Assembly: GCA_014695295.1 (NCBI GenBank)
Contig: JACJNY010000043.1
Coordinates: 25,117-89,116, forward strand
DNA: 64,000 nt
Direction: 5' to 3'
DNA from: Microcoleus sp. FACHB-61
GTDB taxonomy: Bacteria; Cyanobacteriota; Cyanobacteriia; Cyanobacteriales; Microcoleaceae
Shown here: positions 25,716-34,640 of the stretch, piece by piece
Position numbering within the stretch: the stretch's first letter is position 1
How the letters are laid out: every line of letters starts with the position of its first letter
Position numbers and translations under genes: made by a program
Notes under the pieces: generated by a model
Database searches by the model: none
What the model was told of the DNA's origin: nothing
Seen by the model: only the letters and a program-made list of their open reading frames with translations

Positions 25716-27911
25716 ATGGAAACTATAAAAACTCTTTGCCCTTACTGCGGTGTAGGTTGCGGTCTAGAAGTTGTTGCCGACAAAAAACAAAGTTGGAAAG
25801 TGCGGGGCGATCGCAATCACCCATCGAGTCAGGGCATGGTTTGTATTAAGGGAGCAACCGTAGCAGAGTCGATTCGGAGCGATCGGCTACTTTATCCGAT
25901 GATGCGAGATACTCTCGACCAACCGTTCCGCCGCGCTAGTTGGGAGGAAGCTCTCGATGCAATTGTTAACCGCATCCAAACAATTCGCAGCACCAGCGGC
26001 CCCGATGCTTTGTGCGTTTACGGTTCTGGTCAATTCGCAACAGAAGATTATTATGTTGCCCAGAAACTAATGAAAGGTTGTCTGGGTACTAATAATTTTG
26101 ATGCTAATTCTCGCTTGTGTATGTCTTCAGCCGTCTCTGGATACGTTCAAAGCTTTGGGTCGGACGGGCCGCCTTGCTGTTACGACGATTTAGAATTAAC
26201 AGATTGCGCTTTTATTATCGGTAGCAATACAGCAGAATGCCATCCGATTGTATTCAATCGATTAGCAAAATACCACAAAAAAAATCCAAATGTCAAGATG
26301 ATTGTGGTAGATCCAAGGCGGACTCCGACTGCTGAAGCGGCGGATTTGCACTTAGCAATTAAACCGGGTACAGATATAGATTTGCTTAACGGAATTGCAT
26401 ATTTGCTGTTACAGAGGCAAGCAATAGACCCTGAGTTTATTGAAGAATGCACGGCGAATTTTTCAGCTTTTGCTGAGGTGATTAGCAGCTACACGCCGGA
26501 GTTTGTAGCCTCGCGCTGCGGCATTACTGTCAGCGAGTTAGAAACGGCGGCCAACTACTGGGAACAGTCGCAGCGGGTTTTGTCGCTGTGGTCGATGGGA
26601 ATGAACCAGTCGTCGGAAGGCACGGCAAAGGTGCGATCGCTGATTAATTTGCACTTGATGACCGGTCAAATCGGCAAACCGGGATGCGGCCCGTTTTCCC
26701 TCACCGGCCAGCCAAACGCGATGGGAGGGCGGGAAGCTGGAGGGCTGTCTCACTTGCTCCCAGGCTACCGATTTGTGAAAAATGCCGAACACAGAACCCA
26801 AGTCGAGGAGTTTTGGGGAATGGCACCGGGAAGCATTTCGCCGAATCCGGGCCGCACAGCTTGGGATATGATTACCGGTTTGGAAACTGGCGAAGTCGAG
26901 TTGCTGTGGATTGCAGCTACTAATCCGGTGGTGAGTATGCCGGATTTGGAACGCACTAAAGCCGCTTTGCTGCGATCGCCCTTTACTATTTATCAAGAAG
27001 CTTACTATCCCACTGAAACCTCAGCCTACGCTCACATCCTGCTCCCGGCAACGCAGTGGAGCGAAAAAACCGGAGTAATGACGAATTCCGAGCGCCGCGT
27101 TACCTTTTGTCCGGGTTTCGACAGTCCCTCCGGGGAAGCCCGCGACGACTGGAGCATTTTCGCCGAAGTGGGACGGCGGTTGGGTTTTGCTGAACACTTT
27201 GCTTTCGAGAACAGTGCGGAGGTTTTTAACGAGTACGCGCAGTTGACGCGGGGCCAGCCTTGCGACATGACCGGCCTCAGCCACGAATACATCCGCCAAG
27301 AAGGGCCGCAGCAGTGGCCTTGCCGGGAAAACGAGCCTGTGCATCCAGCCCAAGAAGCGAAACGGCTGTATACTGACAGGCGTTTTCACACTCCTGACGC
27401 GCGGGCGCGATTTTCGGCCTATCACTCCCGGGGGCTGGCAGAACCTCCCGATCCGAATTATCCGTTTGTGTTGACGACAGGAAGAGTTTACGGACACTGG
27501 CACACGATGACGCGGACGGGTAGAACAGAAAAAATTAATCAATTGCACCCCGATCCGTTTTTGGAAATTCACCCCCGCGATGCTGCCAAATTGCAGATTA
27601 AGGAGGGGGATTTGCTGGAAGTTCGATCGCGCCGCGGCAAGGCGCAGTTTCCGGCAAAAGTCACAAAGGCGATCGCCCCAGGTACGCTATTTGTACCGAT
27701 GCACTGGGGTTCTCTGTGGGCCGAAGGCGCTGAAGCCAATGCCATGACTCATTCTGCAAGCTGTCCAGATTCCAAACAGCCCGAGTTAAAAGCTTGTGCG
27801 GTGCAGTTGGTGCTGGTTGGGGCAGAAACTGCGGCGGAAGTTGTCGCCGAAGTTGCCGCAGAAGTTGGGGAATTTAATTGGGCAAAATCCACCCTCGCCG
27901 TCACTTCTTGA
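25716..27911 (+). CDS. narB: Ferredoxin-nitrate reductase
   Basis: NarB reduces nitrate to nitrite using ferredoxin, a [4Fe-4S] cluster and a bis-MGD molybdenum cofactor. The N-terminal cluster ligands are CPYCGVGC plus a fourth Cys in GMVCIKG. The molybdopterin oxidoreductase body includes [13 protein letters not shown] segments ([13 protein letters not shown], containing the likely Mo-ligand Cys), [10 protein letters not shown], a molybdopterin-binding [13 protein letters not shown], and the C-terminal dinucleotide-binding barrel ([20 protein letters not shown]). The length of 731 residues is normal for cyanobacterial NarB. It is the last gene of the nitrate cluster; moeA, required for its cofactor, lies 4 kb downstream on the other strand. 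Confidence 0.97.
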   Translation: METIKTLCPYCGVGCGLEVVADKKQSWKVRGDRNHPSSQGMVCIKGATVAESIRSDRLLYPMMRDTLDQPFRRASWEEALDAIVNRIQTIRSTSGPDALCVYGSGQFATEDYYVAQKLMKGCLGTNNFDANSRLCMSSAVSGYVQSFGSDGPPCCYDDLELTDCAFIIGSNTAECHPIVFNRLAKYHKKNPNVKMIVVDPRRTPTAEAADLHLAIKPGTDIDLLNGIAYLLLQRQAIDPEFIEECTANFSAFAEVISSYTPEFVASRCGITVSELETAANYWEQSQRVLSLWSMGMNQSSEGTAKVRSLINLHLMTGQIGKPGCGPFSLTGQPNAMGGREAGGLSHLLPGYRFVKNAEHRTQVEEFWGMAPGSISPNPGRTAWDMITGLETGEVELLWIAATNPVVSMPDLERTKAALLRSPFTIYQEAYYPTETSAYAHILLPATQWSEKTGVMTNSERRVTFCPGFDSPSGEARDDWSIFAEVGRRLGFAEHFAFENSAEVFNEYAQLTRGQPCDMTGLSHEYIRQEGPQQWPCRENEPVHPAQEAKRLYTDRRFHTPDARARFSAYHSRGLAEPPDPNYPFVLTTGRVYGHWHTMTRTGRTEKINQLHPDPFLEIHPRDAAKLQIKEGDLLEVRSRRGKAQFPAKVTKAIAPGTLFVPMHWGSLWAEGAEANAMTHSASCPDSKQPELKACAVQLVLVGAETAAEVVAEVAAEVGEFNWAKSTLAVTS

Positions 27912-28799
27912 GCTGCCGTCCCACTATACCGCGTCGCGTGAGAACCCCGGTCTTTCAAGCCGGGGATGAAACGCAGAAGCAGCCTTGAGGCGGAGAGCGA
28001 TCTATTTTATAGTTATGATGCGGAACAAGTAGGCGTATCAAGTACGCGATGAATAATCCTAGAGGGCGTGAGATCCCGACCAGTAAGACACTGCGAGCAT
28101 AGCTGAGTAAGACGCTGGGCAGCGGGTAAGCAAAGGCAGGATGATGAGCGTACCGGACTGGCTAATGTTGAAAAGTGCGAAAAAAAACAGAAAACAGAAG
28201 TAAGCGCAATTGCATCACTGAAAGCTAGTTGCTTTGATCGTCTATATCTGTCTTGACAGCGCTTTTAAGAATTGCCATTTGGTACTTTCTTAAGAATATC
28301 TGTTACTTTAGGTCGGAGAGTGTCAAGGGATGTTATGACTCACCGAAGAACGAGCGGGAAGCCTCTGGCAACCGACATGGGGAGGAACGCGGTTGACGTT
28401 CGGCGATCGCTCAGTCGAGTCGCGTTCAGTCGAACTATTTTAGATTTACTCCACAGATGAATCTGCAAGCTTGAACAAGAATCTAAAATTTTGATCTCTC
28501 CACGACTCCTGTGGGGGGCTTATATCGGTTTTTGGGGTAAAAACCTCTGTCGATCGAGCAATTTTGAGTCCGGACGCACCCTACACCTAAATCTCAAATC
28601 CCAAATCCCAAATCTAAAACCTAAAATCGTTATGCCATTAACCAGCCTACAAGCTGCGTTTCCCCGGCAGAGCTAGGGAACAAGGAAAATTAAATTTTTT
28701 TATTCTGACTTTTTCCTTCTTGATTGGGGGTTTTTCCTTCGGGAGAATGTCTTCTGGCGAATGCCTTCTGCCTTCTTTTTAATTAATCGAGTCAGACAA
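27912..28799. other. Long gene-free region with hairpins, possible mobile-element or ncRNA remnant
   Basis: No convincing protein gene in nearly 900 bases. Near 27938-27966 the sequence GAACCCCGGTCTTTCAAGCCGGGGATGAAACGC forms a 6-7 bp stem like end hairpins of IS605/TnpB and IscB elements; a similar hairpin flanks the iscB gene (53812-53850). From 28040 to 28190 the sequence is G/A-rich and looks structured, with AGTAAGACNCTG occurring twice (28082, 28108). At 28310-28440 a GC-rich stretch could be a decayed 3' end of a transposon-associated gene. A 62-codon frame at 28272 is not protein-like. Confidence 0.45.
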
Positions 28800-28828
28800 T
28801 TGCAGTTTGCACCTGTAGGTGCTATAAT
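28800..28828 (+). promoter_or_regulatory. Sigma-70 type promoter of the RRM gene
   Basis: TTGCAG (28800-28805) and TATAAT (28823-28828) are separated by exactly 17 bases. The spacer contains the palindrome GCACCTGTAGGTGC (28809-28822). The transcript start would be near 28835, giving a leader of about 90 bases, a length seen for cold-induced cyanobacterial rbp genes. Confidence 0.85.
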
Positions 28829-28923
28829 CGTTTTACAAGGCTTTATTTTCGGCAGTACAGTTCGTTCGATCGGCGTTCCTCCGGATTTAAATCTCTACAC
28901 CCTCTGATTCTGGAGAATGTTCA

Positions 28924-29229
28924 ATGTCAATCTATGTCGGCAATTTATCCTACGAAGTAACGCAGGAGCACCTCAGCCAAACTTTTGGAGAATACGGTAC
29001 AGTAAAGCGCATTCAATTGCCTGCTGACCGCGAAACTGGTCGGATGCGTGGCTTCGCTTTTGTAGAAATGTCTACTGAAGCCGAAGAAACCGCAGCCATT
29101 GAGGCTCTTGACGGTGCTGAGTGGATGGGTCGCGACCTCAAGGTCAATAAGGCAAAACCCCGCGAAGAACGTGGTTCTTCTAACAGCGGTAACTGGGGCA
29201 ACAACGACCGCTCTTCTCGCCGCTACTAA
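28924..29229 (+). CDS. rbp: RRM RNA-binding protein, cyanobacterial Rbp type
   Basis: This is a single RNA recognition motif of about 80 residues followed by a short Ser/Asn/Gly/Arg tail, 101 residues in all. RNP2 is IYVGNLSY at the N-terminus and RNP1 is RGFAFVEM near residues 42-49, both with the aromatic residues that stack on RNA bases. The tail (SSNSGNWGNNDRSSRRY) places this copy in the glycine-tailed Rbp class, often cold-induced and linked to mRNA localisation or stability in cyanobacteria. It stands alone with its own promoter (28800), GGAG ribosome binding site 10 bases before ATG and a terminator downstream. Confidence 0.95.
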   Translation: MSIYVGNLSYEVTQEHLSQTFGEYGTVKRIQLPADRETGRMRGFAFVEMSTEAEETAAIEALDGAEWMGRDLKVNKAKPREERGSSNSGNWGNNDRSSRRY

Positions 29230-29235
29230 ACCACC

Positions 29236-29255
29236 CGAGCTAAATTTTTAGCTCG
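29236..29255 (+). other. 9-bp hairpin directly after the RRM gene
   Basis: CGAGCTAAA and TTTAGCTCG form a perfect 9-base stem with a 2-base centre, starting 7 bases after the stop codon. Probably a 3' UTR stability or termination element. Confidence 0.55.
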
Positions 29256-29347
29256 CTTGTGTATTGCGTCGGAGCAAGCTGGGAGTCAACAATCATGCTC
29301 TATTGAGAATAGATAGTTAGTTCAGTTATCGCACCGCGCCTTGAAAT

Positions 29348-29386
29348 CCTCAAAATATTGCTAGACAATAGTTTGAGGCTTTTTTA
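29348..29386 (+). terminator. Rho-independent terminator
   Basis: CCTCAAAATATTG (29348-29360) pairs with CAATAGTTTGAGG (29366-29378), with one internal mismatch, and is followed at once by CTTTTTTAT. This is a classical intrinsic terminator for the RRM transcript. The remaining spacer to 29589 has no gene. Confidence 0.8.
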
Positions 29387-29589
29387 TGGGAAAAATTATT
29401 AATCAGGAGTTCGATCGCGTGCGATCGATTCCTCGCTGACACGAAAAACTATAAAATATAACAGGCAAAGAGAGCCACCTTCCCCAGTTCCCGCGTGGCG
29501 CCGTGAAACCACGCAATCGCAGAGTTTTGCGCTTGCAAAGTGTACCGAAAAATGGCAAAATCATCAAGAATGATGACTAAATCACTGGT

Positions 29590-30048
29590 ATGCTGAAAAA
29601 AATATTTAGGCAAATTTCCAAGTTAAGCAATGATGAAAATTTTCTGCATTTTACAGAAAGTATAGAAGTAATAATATCGAAAATTTTATCACTGGCAATG
29701 ATTGTGGTAATTATCGTCAGCGTTGCCGATTTGGTGATTTTTTTAGCAAAAGAATTGGTAAACCACACTGATAGTTTCTTAAAAGACACGTTATTTGTCA
29801 TATTTGGGTTGTTTTTAAATGTTTTAATTGCTCTGGAAATATTGGAAAATATTACAGCTTATCTGAAAAAGCACGTAATTCAAGTAGAGCTAGTTATTGT
29901 AACTTCTTTGATAGCAGTATCTCGAAAAATCATCATTCTTGACCTGGAAAAGAAAACCGCAGCCGACTTGATTGGTTTGGCGACTGCAATTTTCGCGCTT
30001 TCTATCAGTTACTTGATAGTGCGGTACACAAATAAAGGAAATGATTAA
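29590..30048 (+). CDS. PsiE-like four-helix membrane protein
   Basis: This 152-residue inner-membrane protein matches the phosphate-starvation-inducible PsiE family. It has four hydrophobic helices: ILSLAMIVVIIVSVADLVIFL, TLFVIFGLFLNVLIALEIL, VELVIVTSLIAV and LIGLATAIFALSISYLIV. The motif ALEILENITAYLKKH between helices 2 and 3 and the AVSRKIIILD segment are the parts most like PsiE. Biochemical function is unknown. It lies alone after the RRM gene terminator. The region is AT-rich, but GCGATCGC-poor stretches this short are not informative. Confidence 0.75.
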   Translation: MLKKIFRQISKLSNDENFLHFTESIEVIISKILSLAMIVVIIVSVADLVIFLAKELVNHTDSFLKDTLFVIFGLFLNVLIALEILENITAYLKKHVIQVELVIVTSLIAVSRKIIILDLEKKTAADLIGLATAIFALSISYLIVRYTNKGND

Positions 30049-30082
30049 TATCGGGAATTGGGAATTGGGAATTTTTAATAAC

Positions 30083-30120
30083 TAATATCATATCCGGTCG
30101 AGCGACCGGACATGATATTA
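30083..30120. repeat. 38-bp near-perfect palindrome at the rimM 3' end
   Basis: TAATATCATATCCGGTCG is followed by AG and its reverse complement with one mismatch, ending at 30120 and covering the rimM stop codon. It may terminate rimM. Its half-site (ATATCA..TCCGGT) also appears near 7702 and, degraded, near 15710, so it belongs to a dispersed repeat family. Confidence 0.65.
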
Positions 30121-30759
30121 TTCCAATAAACCAGGAGGAGGCACAATTTCAATTCTGCCTTGTTCTAAGTCAACAACTGGCACAATCTCTTCCACAAAAG
30201 GAATCAATATTTTTGTGGATTTAGGCTCTTTAACGCGAATTTTCCGTGGTTTGCGGGTATTTCTGGGGTCAGCGTTTGCTTTGGGAGTTTCAGGCTGTTT
30301 TGGCTTTTCTATTTCTGCGGCGACAGTTTCCGGCGCCGTTAGATCCGTTTCTACTTCTAAAAGGTCGTTACCTGCAGGAATAATATCACTTACCTTGCCT
30401 AAGATTTCCCCGGTTAACTGGTTAAAAACTTCCATACCGAGCAAATCTTGGACGTAAAACTCATCAGATTCCAGGTAAGGTCGATCGGTCTTTTCAACAA
30501 ACAACTTACAGCCCCGCAGCGCCTCAGCACTATCGCGGTCTTCCACACCCTCTACCTCTACAGCATACAGTCCTTTACCCGGAATGTAGCGACCGCCCAA
30601 AAACTCGATCGGTTCCGGTTCACTTTTGTTAGGGCGCAGAATCCACCGCTTCCCCGGTTCGATAAACCTTTCCGGGAAATCCGAATCGGGATAGACTCGC
30701 ACTTCCCCGTCCAAACCTTGAGCTGCTACAATTTTACCGATTTCTATCCACTCAGACAT
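30118..30759 (-). CDS. rimM: 16S rRNA processing protein RimM
   Basis: RimM helps maturation of the 30S subunit and binds ribosomal protein S19. The N-terminal barrel has GKIVAAQGLDGEVRVYPDSDFPERF, and the PRC-barrel C-terminal half has EFYVQDLLGMEVFNQ and ILIPFVEEIVPVVDLEQGRI. The protein is 213 residues, longer than the usual 170-180. The surplus is a Pro/Lys/Arg-rich insertion (about residues 140-180: EKPKQPETPKANADPRNTRK) within the PRC barrel, likely an exposed loop. ATG at 30759. No operon partner is evident; the nearby spacer carries short repeats. Confidence 0.95.
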   Translation of the reverse strand: MSEWIEIGKIVAAQGLDGEVRVYPDSDFPERFIEPGKRWILRPNKSEPEPIEFLGGRYIPGKGLYAVEVEGVEDRDSAEALRGCKLFVEKTDRPYLESDEFYVQDLLGMEVFNQLTGEILGKVSDIIPAGNDLLEVETDLTAPETVAAEIEKPKQPETPKANADPRNTRKPRKIRVKEPKSTKILIPFVEEIVPVVDLEQGRIEIVPPPGLLE

Positions 30760-30782
30760 AGATTATATCACTCAAATTGCTA

Positions 30783-30850
30783 GTAATTGATAATTGGTAA
30801 TTGGGAATTGGGAATTGCTAATTGGTAATTAGGAATTGGTAACTAGAAAT
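30783..30850. repeat. TAATTGG/GGAATTG short repeats
   Basis: Degenerate heptamers (AATTGGTAATTGGGAATTGGG...) occupy the spacer upstream of rimM. They are low-complexity short tandem repeats of the cyanobacterial STRR type. Confidence 0.7.
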
Positions 30851-30875
30851 TATTCCCTCGAACTTCTTCCCGATT

Positions 30876-30978
30876 TCCGTTAAATCCGTTAAACAATCCG
30901 TTGCCGAACTTCCCTCTTCCATCAACATCCATCCGCTACATCCGTTAAATCCGTTAAACAATCCGTTGCCGAACTTCC
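30876..30978. repeat. Two identical 38-bp direct repeats
   Basis: The 38 bases at 30876-30913 are repeated exactly at 30941-30978 (TCCGTTAAATCCGTTAAACA..., ending GAACTTCC), with a 27-base gap. The second copy ends 4 bases before the stop codon of the response regulator gene. No coding function seen. Confidence 0.8.
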
Positions 30979-30982
30979 TTCT

Positions 30983-31615
30983 TTACACCAATCCAGTTCT
31001 CAGCGCTACAACTGCTGCTTGCACGCGGTCATCCACTGCCAACTTATTCATAATACCGCGAACGTGAGTTTTAATAGTATTTGGGCTCAAGTAAAGCGCT
31101 GCTGCTATCTCTGGATTGCTGTTACCTTCCACCATTAATTTTAACACTTCCAATTCCCGCTGCGACAACTGACCAAAAGTAGTTGTAGAGGCAGGTATCG
31201 GGGGTTTGAGGTGTTCGATGACAGTCCGGGCAATTTGAGGGTCAAGATATGTAGCGCCCTCTGCTGCGGCTGCAATCGCTGCTAACAGCCTGTCTACGGA
31301 AGCACCTTTAATGCAATAAGCATCAGCCCCGCTAGAAAGGGCAGCAATAATTTCAGTTTCTGCCGTGTGAGAAGTTAACATTACGACTCGAACTTCGGGC
31401 AGTTGTGCTTTAATCTGCTGCGTCGCTGCTATGCCGTCCAGCCGTGGCAAACCGATATCCATCACAATAATATCAGGTTTGAGTTTTAGTGCGGCTGCTA
31501 CGCCTAAATAGCCGTCTTCTGCTTGTCCTACTATTTCTATTTCTGGGGAATCGGCTAAAACTTGCTCTAATCCCAGTTGCATCATCGGGTCATCTTCAAC
31601 AATTAAAATTTTCAT
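30983..31615 (-). CDS. NarL/FixJ-type response regulator
   Basis: This 210-residue two-domain regulator has a receiver domain (residues 1 to about 120) with the acidic pocket VEDD, the phospho-acceptor Asp in IIVMDIGLPRLDG (about 52), Thr in VVMLTSH and Lys in CIKGAS. A LuxR-type helix-turn-helix follows at about 145-205: LSQRELEVLKLMVEGNSNPEIAAALYLSPNTIKTHV. The product would bind DNA when phosphorylated. No kinase gene is adjacent; the nearest sensor kinase is 4 kb away (35405-37942) and a link is not established. ATG at 31615. Confidence 0.94.
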   Translation of the reverse strand: MKILIVEDDPMMQLGLEQVLADSPEIEIVGQAEDGYLGVAAALKLKPDIIVMDIGLPRLDGIAATQQIKAQLPEVRVVMLTSHTAETEIIAALSSGADAYCIKGASVDRLLAAIAAAAEGATYLDPQIARTVIEHLKPPIPASTTTFGQLSQRELEVLKLMVEGNSNPEIAAALYLSPNTIKTHVRGIMNKLAVDDRVQAAVVALRTGLV

Positions 31616-31618
31616 AAT

Positions 31619-31763
31619 ACGAAGGAAGAAGGAAGAGGGAAGAAGGAAGAAGGAAGAAGGAAGAGGGAAGAAGGAAGAAGGAAGAGGGAAGAAGGAAGAG
31701 GGAAGAAGGAAGAGGGAAGAAGGAAGAAGGAAGAGGGAAGAAGGAAGAGGGAAGAAGGAAGAT
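31619..31763. repeat. GAAGGAAGAGG short tandem repeat array
   Basis: About 145 bases of purine-only GGAAGAA/GGAAGAG heptamers directly upstream of the response regulator ATG. It is the same repeat class as the array inside the glycosyltransferase gene at 48813. Length is likely to vary between strains. Confidence 0.9.
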
Positions 31764-31829
31764 TACTTAGTTGTTAATATTTTACAGGAACTTATACCGA
31801 ACCAATAACAAATAACTAATAACAACTAA

Positions 31830-33104
31830 CTAATGACTAACTTTTAAAACTTCAACGAATTCACCGGGCCCAATCCAGGTTTCCGAGGCGGGCAAAACTG
31901 CTAAACCACTCGTATTTGCGAGGTTAATTAAATTCGCTGAATTTTGGCTGCCGCTGGCAGGTTCAAATTCCCAGACTCCGGCAACTAAATGCAGTTTACC
32001 CCAAACATAAGTTTCGCGCCGGCCCTGCGATCGCAATTCAGCATGACACCGAACCCGCACAAACTCGGGCCCCCAAGCATCCGGGCCAAGCCCAGAAATC
32101 TTTTTCAAAGCAGGCACAACAAACCGCCAACAGCAGACTAAAGCCGAAACCGGATTTCCCGGCAAACCAAAATAGAGACAATCCGAACTCAAACTCGGCG
32201 AATCATCATTTTTTTTACCTCGTTTAAACTCAGCAACCGTTAAAGGTTTCCCCGGCTTAATCGCCACAGAACTAATGTGAACTTTGCCTCCCAAATCTGC
32301 CAAAATTTTCTCGACATAATCGTAGTCTCCTACCGAGACGCCCCCCGTAGAAAGCACCACATCCGCCGTCGCAACAGCCCGGGATATCGCCTTGTTTAAC
32401 GACTCTTCATTATCAGGAACAATCCCCAATCGAATCGGTTCAAATCCCATTTGTGCCAACAAAACTGTCAAAGCATACTGATTCGAGTCTACCAGTTTCC
32501 CCGGTGCCAAAGGTTCGTCTGGCGATACCAATTCGTCACCAGTAGAAAAAATTGCCACCCGCAGCCGCCGATAAACGGGAACTTGAATGCACTGTGCAGT
32601 TGCTAACACCGCCATTTCTGGGGCGTTGATAACTGTACCGGGAGCTAGCAAAGTTGTTCCTGCTTGATAAAAAGCGCCTTTGTGCCTGACAAATGCTTGC
32701 GGTTTTTCAGGAGAAACTAAGATAAAAATGCGATCGCCCTCACGCCTTGTTTCTTCCTGCATTACCACCGTATCAGCACCCGCTGGCATCACTCCACCCG
32801 TAAAAATTCGCGCCGCTTGCCCCGATTGGACGGTATTTTGAGGCTGATATCCGGCTGGAATCTCTTCAACTACTTCGAGTACCACTGGTTTTTCGGCGCT
32901 ACAATTTTCAACATCAGCAAACCGCACCGCGTACCCATCCATTGCTGAATTATCCCAATAAGGAAAATCGAGGGAACCAGTTACGGGGGCAGCCAAAATG
33001 CGCCCCGATGCTGCCAGCAAGTCTACAGTTTCTACATCCCGCTGACTGTCGAGGGGTTGCGCCAAATTTAGAACGATCGATTCTGCTTCTTTCACTGACA
33101 GCAT
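31830..33104 (-). CDS. moeA: Molybdopterin molybdotransferase
   Basis: MoeA inserts molybdate into adenylylated molybdopterin, the last common step of molybdenum cofactor synthesis needed by NarB. The 424-residue protein has the MoeA N-terminal segment DFPYWDNSAMDGYAVRF, IPAGYQPQNTVQSGQAARIFTGGVMPAGADTVVMQEE split across the substrate-binding domain, the MoaB-like domain with FSTGDEL, SNQYAL and LSTGGVSVGDYDYV, and GLPGNPVSAL. The C-terminal beta domain ends near VLPASETWIGPGEFVEVL. It lies close to the nitrate genes but in its own unit on the opposite strand. Confidence 0.96.
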   Translation of the reverse strand: MLSVKEAESIVLNLAQPLDSQRDVETVDLLAASGRILAAPVTGSLDFPYWDNSAMDGYAVRFADVENCSAEKPVVLEVVEEIPAGYQPQNTVQSGQAARIFTGGVMPAGADTVVMQEETRREGDRIFILVSPEKPQAFVRHKGAFYQAGTTLLAPGTVINAPEMAVLATAQCIQVPVYRRLRVAIFSTGDELVSPDEPLAPGKLVDSNQYALTVLLAQMGFEPIRLGIVPDNEESLNKAISRAVATADVVLSTGGVSVGDYDYVEKILADLGGKVHISSVAIKPGKPLTVAEFKRGKKNDDSPSLSSDCLYFGLPGNPVSALVCCWRFVVPALKKISGLGPDAWGPEFVRVRCHAELRSQGRRETYVWGKLHLVAGVWEFEPASGSQNSANLINLANTSGLAVLPASETWIGPGEFVEVLKVSH

Positions 33105-33219
33105 GACTGTCTCCTTGTTTTGATAACACTCCTGATTAAGTTTAGCAAAATATCCAGAGATATTGGTGATATAATTTTTAAATTTCGGCAGTAAACCTGG
33201 TTTTTGATATTAATTGCTT

Positions 33220-33831
33220 ATGACTATTTCTCGTTTTGTTGTTCAACTAAATTGTTTATCCTTATTTCTGGTGGGGCTGCTGATAGTTTTAACTCAAGTT
33301 TCCGGTTTAAAAGTCAGCGATTTATTTTTTCACCCTTATTTTTCCCCCAATCCCAATGTCGCCTTGCTAACTCGGACATTCCAGATTTTATGTTCTGTAC
33401 CAGTCATTGTTTGTACTTTCACCTATGCACTAGCTGAAAGTATTCAACCGCGCAATTCAGAAAATCGATTTATTCTATTTTCCGCTATTTTAACAGGTGG
33501 ATTTCTGGTGAATCACAGTTACAGAGTTCATATATATATGATAGCCTTAGGCATTCCTAAGCTAGGAGTAAGCCTTTTGTACGCCGTTGTTTTGTTCTCC
33601 TACGGATGGTTTTTTCGGCGGCAACTACAGGTGACTCCCTACCAAATATTGTTAGCGGGTTTGGGCTTGTTGTTTTTTGCGATCGGCGTGGATTCCCAGC
33701 ATTTTAAAAACCCAATATTTTCCAGTTTACTAGAGGGAGTACCTAAATTGTTTAGCGAAATTAACATTGCGTTTTATTATTGGTATGTCTGTAAGTGTTT
33801 CCTGCAAAAAGCTTTTTATAAAAATATTTAG
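33220..33831 (+). CDS. Integral membrane protein, unknown
   Basis: I do not recognise a named family for this 203-residue protein. It has five to six hydrophobic segments: LNCLSLFLVGLLIVLTQV, RTFQILCSVPVIVCTFTY, FILFSAILTGGFLVNH, LGVSLLYAVVLFSYGWFF and YQILLAGLGLLFFAIGV. A conserved-looking polar motif NHSYRVHIYM lies between helices 3 and 4 and a Tyr/Trp-rich stretch near the end. ATG at 33220 is preferred over a TTG two codons upstream. It is transcribed divergently from moeA with a 115-base spacer. Confidence 0.7.
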   Translation: MTISRFVVQLNCLSLFLVGLLIVLTQVSGLKVSDLFFHPYFSPNPNVALLTRTFQILCSVPVIVCTFTYALAESIQPRNSENRFILFSAILTGGFLVNHSYRVHIYMIALGIPKLGVSLLYAVVLFSYGWFFRRQLQVTPYQILLAGLGLLFFAIGVDSQHFKNPIFSSLLEGVPKLFSEINIAFYYWYVCKCFLQKAFYKNI

Positions 33832-34002
33832 AGGGAGTTATAAATAGATGATATAATGATATCACCAGTCCCTCCCATAAACTACAACTCAAATCCTCAT
33901 TCCTCCATCAATAATATTTACAGCATCTGCATCGCTCGGCATTTATCCGCATTCATATACATTATGTGGCTTAAAAATCCCAACGCATCCTGATAAAATA
34001 CC

Positions 34003-34581
34003 ATGATAGCAGTTACCATCAACTTCAACTCCATAGTTAAACTAACCGACGACCAATTTTATCAACTGTGTCGCGAAAACCCAGATGTCAAATTTGAACG
34101 CAACGCCAAAGGAGAAATAATCATCATGCCACCTACGGGAGGAGAAACAGGAAATTATAATTTTGAAATAGCTACTGATTTGGGAATTTGGAACCGACAA
34201 ACCAAACTGGGAATTTGTTTTGATTCTTCAACTTGCTTCAAACTGCCCAGCGGTGCAAATCGTTCTCCCGATGTCTCTTGGATAAAACAGGAAAGATGGG
34301 ACGCACTTACTCCCGAACAAAAACAAAAATTCCCTCCCATCGCCCCAGATTTTGTCTTGGAATTAATGTCCCCCACCGATAGTTTAAAAGATACCCAAGA
34401 CAAAATGCAAGAATACATGGACAACCAAGTAAAACTAGGTTGGTTAATTAACCGCAAAACCCGCCGAGTCGAAATCTATCGCCAAGGACAAGAAGTAGAA
34501 ATACTGGAATCTCCCGCAGAACTTTCAGGAGAAGATGTTTTGCCCGGTTTCGTGCTAAACTTGCAGCTAGTCTGGCAATAA
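34003..34581 (+). CDS. Uma2 family (DUF820) nuclease-fold protein
   Basis: This 192-residue PD-(D/E)XK-fold protein is of the Uma2 type, a family greatly expanded in filamentous cyanobacteria. Signature parts are FYQLCRENPDVKFERNAKGE, IIMPPTGGETG, the acidic SPDVSWIKQERWDAL, and FVLELMSPTDSL with the Glu-x-Ser pattern, then MQEYMDNQVKLGWLINRK. Acidic residues for metal binding appear intact. Substrate and cellular role are unknown; transposon or DNA-repair links have been proposed for the fold. ATG at 34003. Confidence 0.9.
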   Translation: MIAVTINFNSIVKLTDDQFYQLCRENPDVKFERNAKGEIIIMPPTGGETGNYNFEIATDLGIWNRQTKLGICFDSSTCFKLPSGANRSPDVSWIKQERWDALTPEQKQKFPPIAPDFVLELMSPTDSLKDTQDKMQEYMDNQVKLGWLINRKTRRVEIYRQGQEVEILESPAELSGEDVLPGFVLNLQLVWQ

Positions 34582-34640
34582 CTAAAAAGTCTGCATCCAT
34601 CAGCGTCTATTGGCGTTCATCTGCGGTTAAAAAAAATCTA

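Noticed and set aside
27021..27572. 183-codon minus-strand frame inside narB
   Set aside because: Antisense shadow of the conserved C-terminal part of NarB, with no domain pattern.
28272..28460. 62-codon plus-strand frame
   Set aside because: Arg/Ser-rich translation of a GC-rich structured stretch, without recognisable family or start signal.
30783..31763. CRISPR array
   Set aside because: The repeats here are short heptamers and one pair of 38-bp copies; there is no regular repeat-spacer pattern and no cas gene in the window.
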